From contig NZ_BSSV01000005.1 of assembly GCF_030161435.1 (NCBI RefSeq), forward strand, positions 248,001 through 312,000: a stretch of DNA of 64,000 nucleotides. The letters run 5' to 3'. Source of the stretch: Thalassotalea loyana. GTDB lineage: Bacteria > Pseudomonadota > Gammaproteobacteria > Enterobacterales > Alteromonadaceae. How positions within the stretch are numbered: the stretch's first letter is position 1; each line of letters starts with the position of its first letter. Positions 9,670 through 17,128 of the stretch are shown one piece after another. The position numbers were made by a program, and so were the translations under genes. The notes beneath the pieces are model-generated. The model had not been told where the DNA came from, did no database searches, and saw only the letters and a program-made list of their open reading frames with translations.

Positions 9670-10470
9670 TTAAATAATGATGAATCCGTAACGGGTTAAC
9701 ATGCGCAGTTCGCCATTGATTGATAAACCAATGTCAACAGAGCACAGGTCACTACCGTCGGACGTATAGCAAATAGGGTTGCCCAGCTGGTACGTTAACT
9801 CAGCATTGTCTGGCCAAGACCTGGCAAGTGAATGTGAGACCAGTGTTGGGTCAAAAAATGTTTCTTGGCTGGTTTGCATGACGTAATTAATGCCATCGTC
9901 TGCCTCACTGCCAGGGTTTAGCTTAATGATTTTTGTTGATGAGCTACTTTCGAGCACGTCATCTAAATGCCGTTCGACTAAGCGGCTAAATAACATGCTT
10001 TCTAATGTAATCCAGTCCGCTGTGCAGTATGGGAATAGCTTTAAAAACAATGTACTGCGTTGCTGAACCTCGTTGCTGGTTAAGTGCCCCGTCGTAATCA
10101 CCTGATCAATGGTATGAACATCTGCGGTATTGATACTGCCTTTGATACAGCTACTTTGGCTGGCAACTTCAAGCAAATTAAATCGTGTTCCACCACGTTT
10201 TTGTTGGAGGTTTAAGGTGACCGGGATATCGCACTTAACAGGCGAGCGAAATGTTGCTCTAAAGTGATACCACTGGTCATTCTCCGATGAAAGTTGATGA
10301 TTTACGCCAGCTTTTACCGAGAGCAAGGCTAGCTTTCCATGGGCAACAATAGTGTCTAGGTTCGCCTTTTTTGCCGCCGCTAAATCAAAATGAATAGGGT
10401 TGTGGTCATTTGAAAACTGCGCCCAATTCGCAAGGTCTTGATGACCCATTATGATTTGATTAGTCGACAT
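9670..10470 (-). CDS. MaoC-like hotdog dehydratase/hydratase
   Basis: The N-terminal part shows the MaoC/R-specific hydratase signature: Asp22 and His27 in FSNDHNPIHFD, five residues apart as in the known catalytic dyad, followed by IVAHGKLAL. At 266 residues it is long enough for two hotdog halves, although the second half lacks a recognisable motif. In this context it probably dehydrates 3-hydroxyacyl-ACP. Its start overlaps the end of the ketosynthase gene by 11 bases, which indicates translational coupling. Confidence 0.75.
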   Translation of the reverse strand: MSTNQIIMGHQDLANWAQFSNDHNPIHFDLAAAKKANLDTIVAHGKLALLSVKAGVNHQLSSENDQWYHFRATFRSPVKCDIPVTLNLQQKRGGTRFNLLEVASQSSCIKGSINTADVHTIDQVITTGHLTSNEVQQRSTLFLKLFPYCTADWITLESMLFSRLVERHLDDVLESSSSTKIIKLNPGSEADDGINYVMQTSQETFFDPTLVSHSLARSWPDNAELTYQLGNPICYTSDGSDLCSVDIGLSINGELRMLTRYGFIII

Positions 10471-11704
10471 ATTTTTTCACCATTAAGCCTGCATTGGTGC
10501 CACCAAAGCCAAAACTGATGTTCATTGCTAAGTCATAGTTATGTGATGTCATATGCTCATTAGGTACATAGTTAAGATCACATTCTGGATCTGGGTTATG
10601 AAGGTTGCGAGTCGCCGGTATCACGTTATCGTGCATACCTTTGATACAGAAAATTGTTTCAATTGAGCCTGCAGCCGCAATCAGGTGACCCGTGTATGAC
10701 TTAGTGCTCGACATAGGAATCTCGTACGCGACATTGCCTAAAGCTGCTTTGAACGCCGCCGTTTCATTTCTATCGTTGAGTGGCGTTGATGTGCCATGTA
10801 AATTCACATAGTCAGGTAATGTCCCACCTTGCTTACACAAGTCTTTGATAACGTTAACTCGAGCGAGTAAATCTTCCGCTGGTGCTGTCATATCATGACA
10901 ATCTGAATAATTAGCGTAGCCGACTATTTCAGCTAGAATTGTCGCACCACGCGCTTTCGCATTGTCGTAGTCTTCTAGACATAAAACCGCGGCACCTTCA
11001 GATAAAACAAAGCCAGAACGATTCGAGTCAAATGGGCAAGAGGCGAGGTTTTGTGCTTCTTGTGATTTATTTAATGCCTGAATTGAATCTATGGTCCATA
11101 ACGAGTAATTGTGTTTAATGGACTCGGTACCACCAGCAACCATGTATTTTGCACGGCCCGCTTTAATGGCTTCATAAGCCTCGCCAATAGCAATACTTCC
11201 CGTAGCACATGCAGCAACGGGAGAGCTTTGCATACCACGTAAATTCCAATTCATTGATACAACGGCAGTAGCGATGCTTTTCATTGTCATCACATTACTA
11301 AACGATGATGCATATCCTTCGGCAAACCAGTGATTTGAATTCTCAACAATTGAGTCGATGCCACCGTAGCCTGTACCGATAATCGTGCCACGCTCGAAGT
11401 CATCAGCTATTTCATCTAATGTCATGCCGTTTAGTGACATTTCGATAGCTTCACGTGCTGCGATTAAGCTGTACTTGGCAAACATGGGTGATTGCTTTAG
11501 TAGCTTTTTTGAAATGCCTTTTAACAAAGACTTGTCGAGATCAAAGAAGCCATAAAACTTTGAATGAATGTCATGCTCAGAAAAATCGAAATAGTTGTAA
11601 CCCACTTCATAGTTCATTACGTTCTTCCAAATTTCGTCAGCATTGTTACCCATTGACGAAACTGCACCATAACCAGTTACTACGACTCTTTTTTTATTAT
11701 TCAT
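10460..11704 (-). CDS. Beta-ketoacyl-ACP synthase (KAS I/II family)
   Basis: This condensing enzyme extends an acyl chain by two carbons. The Cys-His-His triad is complete: Cys166 in AACATGS, His303 in NLHGTSTPLND and His340 in STKSYTGHLIAAAG, with Lys335 in place. The C-terminus has the NISFGFGGTNAGL loop. Length 414 is typical of FabF. It lies between the exporter genes and the dehydratase/ACP genes in the minus-strand operon. No malonyl transferase or thioesterase is nearby, so extender units probably come from primary metabolism. Confidence 0.92.
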   Translation of the reverse strand: MNNKKRVVVTGYGAVSSMGNNADEIWKNVMNYEVGYNYFDFSEHDIHSKFYGFFDLDKSLLKGISKKLLKQSPMFAKYSLIAAREAIEMSLNGMTLDEIADDFERGTIIGTGYGGIDSIVENSNHWFAEGYASSFSNVMTMKSIATAVVSMNWNLRGMQSSPVAACATGSIAIGEAYEAIKAGRAKYMVAGGTESIKHNYSLWTIDSIQALNKSQEAQNLASCPFDSNRSGFVLSEGAAVLCLEDYDNAKARGATILAEIVGYANYSDCHDMTAPAEDLLARVNVIKDLCKQGGTLPDYVNLHGTSTPLNDRNETAAFKAALGNVAYEIPMSSTKSYTGHLIAAAGSIETIFCIKGMHDNVIPATRNLHNPDPECDLNYVPNEHMTSHNYDLAMNISFGFGGTNAGLMVKKYVD

Positions 11705-11731
11705 GATGATCTTATCCTTGAAGTAAGTGAG

Positions 11732-14128
11732 TTATTCCTGACGCAGAGCTTCGCATGGCGGAGCCTGTAAGACTCGTGCTAACGGACTCGCGACTGCAGC
11801 AATAATGACGATAAAAAATGTTATCGGTAAAATGATAGATAGCACGGGCGAGAAGCTCACAATTTGCAATCTAGCTAACACCGCAAGCAGGTAGGTTGAT
11901 AGCCCTACACCTAGTGCTAAACCAATGGTGGTTTGAATCAAAATACCAGAAGAAATAAAGCGGAAGATGGCCGGGTTGGTTGCACCAAGGGCGATACGAA
12001 TACTGATTTCTTTTGATTTACCAATGATGATGTTTGATACCACGCTGTAGACACCACTTAACGTTAGAATAAGTGCGACAACAGATAGGAAGATGAACAT
12101 TTTGGTGATGTACAAAATACTTGCTCGATTCTGGTCTATTGCATCTGTCAGACTTTTTACACGATAAGGGGCGACAGCATTATTAACCTGGGCAGCAATC
12201 GCTCTGAAGTTGCTCGCAAAAGCGTAAGGCGCTGTGCGTGTTTTTACCAAAGCATGAAAGACATGTTCCGGCGATTGAATCAATGACGTGAACACCACTT
12301 GGTCTTGCGTACGGCTATCAAAGGTTTCACCAAATGGAATGTTTTCAACGACACCGATAATTTCATGCCAATTACCTTGCTCATTACTTAGCTGAATGCG
12401 CTTTCCAACTGGGTTTTGATCGGCGAAGTACTCATTGGCAAAGCCTTGAGAGATAACGGCAACTGCAGCAGATTCAGGCTGATCTAGGTGATTAAAGTGA
12501 CGGCCTTCAACTAAGGGTACTTGTAGCGTATTAAAGAAGTTATTTGATACTTTTACGGTTTTTATATCTGGGAATTCAGCGCCGTTACTCGCATCTTCAA
12601 TCACTAATGGCGATTTACTGGTGTTGTGTGCTGGTAGTGCAGTGCTAAACGCCAGTTCACTATCAGACGCACCTTGTTTCAGTCTATGCTCAAATTCTTG
12701 GTAGTAATTCGTGATCTTATTGGTTGTATCAAAATCAGTTTTCTCCAAGGCAATGCGAGCACTCAAAATCTTGTCAGGATTAAAGCCTAAGGTGTTTTGA
12801 TTCTGTCTATCTACGGTAAAGACGAACGTAGCGGATACTAGCAATAACGCCGATGCGAGGAATACCTCAACAACAATGATGAGCTTGCTTGATTTAGTGA
12901 CCGCATTTTTGTGTTCACTCAAATTAGTGTTTACAAACTTGGCGTTCGACATTTTCCAAGCGGGGAACACACCAGCGATGGTTGCAATCGTTAGTGCTGC
13001 TCCAAAGGCTAATAAGATTAATGTAGAGGTGAGTTGGAAGTTCCACCAAAACGGAATAGCAAAAGCAACGGCACTGGCAATATTGTTATTTAAGTATTGT
13101 AGTAAGAAGTGGGTTGCAATGATTGAAATGACTGCGCTAATTAGGCAAATCACCAAGCTTTCCAGCATCATTTGTAAAAACAAACGTGATGGCGTAGCGC
13201 CAATCGCTAAGCGAATCGATGATTCACGTTTACGCTCAATAGCACGTAAGTAAAGTAAGTTGCTGGCGTTAACACAAGCGAGAAGTAAAATGAAAATTGC
13301 TGCCACTTCAATCGAAATTGCCATGATTTCACCAGCACTACCTAAGAATGCTTCTTGAAAACGGCGTGCTACTAAACCACTGTCTTTGTATACGTCAGGG
13401 TGAATTGAACGCAGGTTATCCATAAAAATCGACAACTCATTATTCAATTGTTGATCTGTTACCCCTGGTGTAAGCGCGCCAAAAATCGATACTTTGCCTT
13501 CTTGGCCACGGTTAAACTGTGAGGTGTTATCTTCCAGTGGTAACCACAACTTAGCAGCGCGAGGGAATTTAAATGAATCGGGCATGACCCCAATCACACG
13601 ATACGCATTACCGTGAATATTGACGTGATTGCCAACAGCCGTGACGGTATTGCCAAACATTTCTAATGCGCTGGTTTCACTTAACACAACGACATGGGCT
13701 TTATTATCGATATGTTGTTGGCGAATAACTTCACCGTAGATCGGCGACACACCTAATGTAGAAAACATTGTTGGCTCAACGTAAGAACCAATGTACTTCC
13801 TAACTTGGTTTGGCATAGAAATAGTTACACGTGACGATTTAAATGCACTGACCTGGTTAAGTGATGTCGTTTGGTCTTTAAAGTCGTTGTAAATATATTG
13901 TGGAACACTATTACCTGAGTACGTGATGCCTTTTTCAACGCTATCTAACACACGAATTTGCTGACCATTTTGAAATGGCAGCTCTGAATACATGGTTGAG
14001 TACACGAAACCAAATAAGAATAAGGCAAGCGTAAAACCCGTAGACAATACCGCTGAGGTAGACAGTGTAAATTTTAAATTTCTTAATAGAAATTTTGATT
14101 GTTGAATAAGTTCTAGCCAAGCGTTCAT
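11732..14128 (-). CDS. MacB-type ABC exporter permease with duplicated FtsX modules
   Basis: This 798-residue membrane protein has two copies of the MacB periplasmic-core plus FtsX arrangement. A membrane segment at ~22-44 precedes the first periplasmic region. A three-helix FtsX block follows near 275-400 (RAIERKRESSIRLAIGATPSRLF). A second periplasmic region comes next, then a C-terminal FtsX block near 680-790 (GKSKEISIRIALGATNPAIF). It overlaps the ATPase gene by 4 bases (ATGA). With the ATPase and adaptor it probably exports the mature product of the two precursor peptides. There is no fused nucleotide-binding domain, unlike E. coli MacB. Confidence 0.88.
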   Translation of the reverse strand: MNAWLELIQQSKFLLRNLKFTLSTSAVLSTGFTLALFLFGFVYSTMYSELPFQNGQQIRVLDSVEKGITYSGNSVPQYIYNDFKDQTTSLNQVSAFKSSRVTISMPNQVRKYIGSYVEPTMFSTLGVSPIYGEVIRQQHIDNKAHVVVLSETSALEMFGNTVTAVGNHVNIHGNAYRVIGVMPDSFKFPRAAKLWLPLEDNTSQFNRGQEGKVSIFGALTPGVTDQQLNNELSIFMDNLRSIHPDVYKDSGLVARRFQEAFLGSAGEIMAISIEVAAIFILLLACVNASNLLYLRAIERKRESSIRLAIGATPSRLFLQMMLESLVICLISAVISIIATHFLLQYLNNNIASAVAFAIPFWWNFQLTSTLILLAFGAALTIATIAGVFPAWKMSNAKFVNTNLSEHKNAVTKSSKLIIVVEVFLASALLLVSATFVFTVDRQNQNTLGFNPDKILSARIALEKTDFDTTNKITNYYQEFEHRLKQGASDSELAFSTALPAHNTSKSPLVIEDASNGAEFPDIKTVKVSNNFFNTLQVPLVEGRHFNHLDQPESAAVAVISQGFANEYFADQNPVGKRIQLSNEQGNWHEIIGVVENIPFGETFDSRTQDQVVFTSLIQSPEHVFHALVKTRTAPYAFASNFRAIAAQVNNAVAPYRVKSLTDAIDQNRASILYITKMFIFLSVVALILTLSGVYSVVSNIIIGKSKEISIRIALGATNPAIFRFISSGILIQTTIGLALGVGLSTYLLAVLARLQIVSFSPVLSIILPITFFIVIIAAVASPLARVLQAPPCEALRQE

Positions 14129-14847
14129 GCGTTCACCAATTCAAGGTTTGTTTTTGCTGAAGACTCAAGAGAATCTTTGATAATTGCACCGTCTTTTAGC
14201 TCAACAACTCGACCAATTTCATAAGGCAGTACGGGATCGTGAGTGACCATAATGACGGTGGTACCTTCCTCATTAAGTGTCAGGAGTAAGTCCATAACGA
14301 TTTTGGAATTTTTAGAATCTAGGTTACCTGTCGGTTCGTCGGCTAAAATCACCATTGGCTTGCCAACAATCGCTCGGGCTACGGCAATACGCTGTTGCTG
14401 ACCACCCGATAATTGGCTTGGAAAATGCTGTGCGCGATGGCTCATCTCTACTTTTTCTAACGCTTGTTCTACTTTTTCTTTGCGTTGTTGTTTATTGAGC
14501 TTGCCTTGATAAATGAGCGGCAGTTCAATGTTTTCAAAGATTGTAAGATCAGCGATCAAGTTAAATGATTGGAAGACGAAACCTAGCTGGCTGTTTCGAA
14601 AGGTTGCTCGGTCTTGTCTCGATAACTTGGTAATGTCTTGCTCTTTAAAGTAGCAGCTACCAGAGGTTGCGTAGTCAAGTAAGCCAATCAACGACATTAG
14701 CGTTGATTTACCACAGCCAGATGGACCAACAATAGACACGAACTCACCTTCATTTACTTTAAGGTCAATGTCGTAAAGTGCATGGGTATCAACTTCTTCG
14801 GTTGAAAATACCTTAGATACTTTGCTCAATGTTATAAAATTACTCAT
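14125..14847 (-). CDS. MacB/LolD-type ABC transporter ATPase
   Basis: This is the nucleotide-binding subunit of the exporter encoded with the flanking permease and adaptor. Walker A is GPSGCGKST (41-49), the Q-loop lies in VFQSFNL, the signature is LSGGQ (146-150), Walker B ends in DEPTG (170-174) and the switch His is in MVTHDP. The 240-residue length and LADEPTGNLDS pattern match the MacB/LolD/FtsE subfamily that powers mechanotransmission rather than transport through the membrane domain. Confidence 0.95.
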   Translation of the reverse strand: MSNFITLSKVSKVFSTEEVDTHALYDIDLKVNEGEFVSIVGPSGCGKSTLMSLIGLLDYATSGSCYFKEQDITKLSRQDRATFRNSQLGFVFQSFNLIADLTIFENIELPLIYQGKLNKQQRKEKVEQALEKVEMSHRAQHFPSQLSGGQQQRIAVARAIVGKPMVILADEPTGNLDSKNSKIVMDLLLTLNEEGTTVIMVTHDPVLPYEIGRVVELKDGAIIKDSLESSAKTNLELVNA

Positions 14848-14859
14848 GGTCTTATCCTA

Positions 14860-16110
14860 TTAGTTGATCTCTAGCTGCTGATGGTTGGCGTACTCGCTGA
14901 TATCTGAAATCAATATCTTGTCGTTAACTTCTACACCCGAGCGAATCTCAATATATTCGTTTGATAGTTCGCCAAAACTGACGGGGAATCGACTGTAGTG
15001 AGCGTCTGAATCGCGGCTAACAAAAGCCATAGTGGTGATGTTTTCACGTGCGTAGATTGGCTTTTTCACGAAGTAAGTCGCGTCGATGCTTTTCGTGATA
15101 ATTTGGCCTTCTACTGTTTGCTCTAGTTTTGGTGCGGCGTTGCCTGATTGATGAATGCTGACATTCACTTTTACATTACCGTCAGTAACCGACGGTGAAA
15201 TTCGCGTAACTTTGCCTTCAAATACATGACCTCGTGTTTCTACCACGGCCTCTTGGCCTACTTCGATGGTATTGACGTTGTATTCCGGCACGTTAAGTTC
15301 TGCGTAAAAGCCCTCTTTACCTATGATGCGAGCAACCTTCACGCCTTTCATAAGTTGCTGACCTACTTCTAAATCAAATTGGTCCAGGTGACCGCTAAAT
15401 GCGGCAGTGACGGTAAGGTCTTCAACTTGCTTTTGCGAGCGAGCAAGAATTTTTTGGTTCTTTTTGATCTTGGCTAAATGCGCTAAGCGAGTAGAGGCAA
15501 TTTGCTCTTTTAAATGCTCATACTTTGCTTGTGCCAACTCATATTGGCTATTGAGCATGGTGTTATTTAATTTGGTTTCTTCGTAGTCAATCTTAGAGAC
15601 AACGTTATCAAGCTTAAGCAGCTTCTCTTGTGCGTCTAAATTGAGCTTACTGATATCGAGTTGCTTTTTAATCTCGAATAATGCGAATTCTTCTTTGATC
15701 AGTAATGCTTTGTTTTTTAATACAAGTTCTTGATGTTGTGATTCAAGCTCTTCTAATCCCCAAGAGAGTTCATCAACAATGTTTTGAAGCTCTAGGTTGG
15801 TTAATTTCAGGATAGTTTGGCCTTGCTCAACATAGTCGCCGTTTTGAACAAAAACTTCGGTTACGATGCCGTCGACATAGTTTGAGATAACATTAATACG
15901 ATCTGATTTTATGCTGCCGAATGCTGATACTTTGACCTCTAAAGATCCATACTCAACATTGGCTACTTGAACCTTATTCAGGTCAATTTGGGGAGACAAA
16001 TTATGAGTAAACGATACTAAGGTAAAGCAAGCGCCAATAGCTGCAAGTACGCCTGCGATTTTGATAAATCGCGGTTTCTTGTTATTCGCTTTCTTTTTAT
16101 ATACGTCCAC
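14860..16110 (-). CDS. HlyD/MacA-like periplasmic adaptor
   Basis: The protein has one N-terminal membrane segment (~19-38), a biotinyl-lipoyl-like half motif (IVTEVFVQNGDYVEQGQTIL), a long alpha-helical hairpin (~115-225, rich in Leu/Glu/Lys) and the second lipoyl half and beta-barrel region (DLEVGQQLMKGVKVA, INEVGQEAVVET-like). This is the membrane-fusion-protein layout that links an inner-membrane ABC pump to an outer-membrane channel. No TolC gene is nearby, so a genomic TolC is presumably shared. The start is a GTG; AGAGAA lies about 9 bases upstream. It follows the precursor-peptide genes after a structured 229-base gap. Confidence 0.88.
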   Translation of the reverse strand: MDVYKKKANNKKPRFIKIAGVLAAIGACFTLVSFTHNLSPQIDLNKVQVANVEYGSLEVKVSAFGSIKSDRINVISNYVDGIVTEVFVQNGDYVEQGQTILKLTNLELQNIVDELSWGLEELESQHQELVLKNKALLIKEEFALFEIKKQLDISKLNLDAQEKLLKLDNVVSKIDYEETKLNNTMLNSQYELAQAKYEHLKEQIASTRLAHLAKIKKNQKILARSQKQVEDLTVTAAFSGHLDQFDLEVGQQLMKGVKVARIIGKEGFYAELNVPEYNVNTIEVGQEAVVETRGHVFEGKVTRISPSVTDGNVKVNVSIHQSGNAAPKLEQTVEGQIITKSIDATYFVKKPIYARENITTMAFVSRDSDAHYSRFPVSFGELSNEYIEIRSGVEVNDKILISDISEYANHQQLEIN

Positions 16111-16152
16111 TTTGGTATTCTCTTCTTTGATAATTAGTACTTTTTGATGGAT

Positions 16153-16343
16153 GCTGCCCCGAGAGGCAGCTCATCAGTGAGCGCACATTGCAGATGTACA
16201 GTGTTGATAACGGCTCATGGAATGTGTCCATGTTTGTGCCGATAAACTTACCGTTACTGCCTGTAGCGATAGGCTTTAGCAGCCTCCACTACTTCGGCGT
16301 TCTCTACATTGCAATGTGCCCTAATAGGATTCAGCCCTATTAG
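16153..16343 (-). other. Highly structured intercistronic RNA region between precursor genes and exporter
   Basis: The gap between the second precursor gene and the exporter adaptor is full of inverted repeats. A perfect 8-bp hairpin overlaps the precursor stop (16321-16328 with 16336-16343). A 15-bp stem with one bulge (16183-16198 with 16305-16319) encloses about 105 bases, which hold TAACGG/CCGTTA (16208-16213, 16251-16256) around a CATGGA hairpin, and a GTAG...AGGCT/AGCCT...CTAC hairpin (16263-16292). A GCTGCC/GGCAGC hairpin (16153-16170) follows. No T run is seen, so simple termination is not obvious; a stability, processing or attenuation element, or a small mobile repeat, are all possible. 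Confidence 0.6.
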
Positions 16344-16468
16344 TTAAGCTCGATACAACAACGTGTACAGCTCATCTCTAAACGTTGCTCAAGTTCTTCA
16401 ACTTCAATTTCAGCAACAATTAATTCATTTTCATTTACGTCTTTTAATTCTTGGTTGTTATCTAACAT
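16340..16468 (-). CDS. RiPP-like precursor peptide A2 (42 residues)
   Basis: This short gene has an AAGGA ribosome site and encodes an acidic 32-residue leader-like part followed by SCTRCCIELN. Residues 20-39 are identical to the sister peptide at 16517-16645, and the two share VNE-x-EL further upstream. Nine of the 20 identical codons differ between the genes and all differences are synonymous, which is direct evidence of selection on the protein. The conserved IEVEELEQRLEM stretch is a likely enzyme-recognition helix. Arg36 in Cys-Thr-Arg-Cys-Cys is the proposed substrate of the neighbouring arginase-like enzyme. The cleavage site is not known; a cut near Met32 or Ser33 is inferred from where conservation and charge change. 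Confidence 0.88.
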   Translation of the reverse strand: MLDNNQELKDVNENELIVAEIEVEELEQRLEMSCTRCCIELN

Positions 16469-16516
16469 TTTGTTTTTCCTTGTTTATTGTTAATTTGTAT
16501 TGGTTAAAAGTTCTGA

Positions 16517-16645
16517 TTAGTTAGCTGAAATACAGCAGCGTGTGCAGCTCATTTCTAAGCGTTGCTCTAGCTCTTCAACTTCGATTTCTTCAATCATTAA
16601 TTCAGATTCGTTAACGATTTGGATGTCCATGTTGTTTTCTGACAT
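16517..16645 (-). CDS. RiPP-like precursor peptide A1 (42 residues)
   Basis: This is the first of two tandem precursor genes, with AAGGA about 7 bases before its ATG. It encodes an acidic leader-like region and the C-terminus SCTRCCISAN. Compared with A2 (16340-16468) it has the same length, identical residues 20-39 and a different last three residues (SAN against ELN). The leader start differs except for the Asn-Asn pair and the VNE-x-EL motif. Such tandem variants under strong purifying selection are typical of ribosomally made, post-translationally modified peptides. The leader has no signal peptide or double-glycine site, so export before modification is unlikely. Confidence 0.88.
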   Translation of the reverse strand: MSENNMDIQIVNESELMIEEIEVEELEQRLEMSCTRCCISAN

Positions 16646-16705
16646 AGTTATTTCCTTTTTAAGTTATAGTGCTCATTATTGAGCGTTATTCGCAGCAAGG
16701 ATTTG

Positions 16706-17128
16706 CTACAAATTCTGGGTGCCCGTTGGGGCAAATTCTGATAAATCACTGTCTACTAGCACGGCTTTTGAATACCACTGAGGGTCGAAACCTGTGATGC
16801 GCAATTTGCGGGTAATAAGCAGTGGAATAGCGTTACCGTCTAGCGCGGCAAACTCATTAAGCGCCTCTTTCGAGTCTTTAATGTTTTTGTAGATATATTT
16901 GATGCCTTGGCGATCGAGCTCTGCCACTGCTTGCTTGCAGTATGGGCAGGTAGTTTTACCGTACAAAATCGCAGTGACTTCAGCTTGAGTGCTAAAGGCT
17001 TGACGGTTATCGATTTCCACCACGCCATTTTTCACCTCAGTCTTTTGACTGAACTTGTAGATTGAAAACGCGGTACCTATCGCTAAAACGGTAAGAAAAG
17101 CACCGTAAATTAATGGTTTACTGTTCAT
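16706..17128 (-). CDS. Membrane-anchored glutaredoxin-like protein
   Basis: A single hydrophobic segment (~6-24) anchors a glutaredoxin fold. The redox site reads TTCPYCKQAV (CPYC, the classical glutaredoxin motif), followed by LDRQGIKYIYKNI and the cis-Pro segment NAIPLLITRKLRITGFD. The domain probably faces the periplasm (N-in), which is unusual for a CPYC glutaredoxin. Its start overlaps the acyltransferase gene by 11 bases, and it directly precedes the two precursor genes. A role in handling the three Cys residues of the core peptides is a reasonable inference, not shown by sequence. Confidence 0.8.
   Translation of the reverse strand: MNSKPLIYGAFLTVLAIGTAFSIYKFSQKTEVKNGVVEIDNRQAFSTQAEVTAILYGKTTCPYCKQAVAELDRQGIKYIYKNIKDSKEALNEFAALDGNAIPLLITRKLRITGFDPQWYSKAVLVDSDLSEFAPTGTQNL

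Noticed and set aside
16097-16231. A 44-codon minus-strand frame containing Met-Ser-Cys, as in the precursor cores
   Set aside because: It has no ribosome site, overlaps the adaptor start, lacks the acidic leader and shares only three residues with the precursors; the match is probably chance.
16671-16684. Small GCTC/GAGC hairpin between the glutaredoxin and precursor A1 genes
   Set aside because: Only 4 bp with no T run; too weak to call a terminator or regulatory element.
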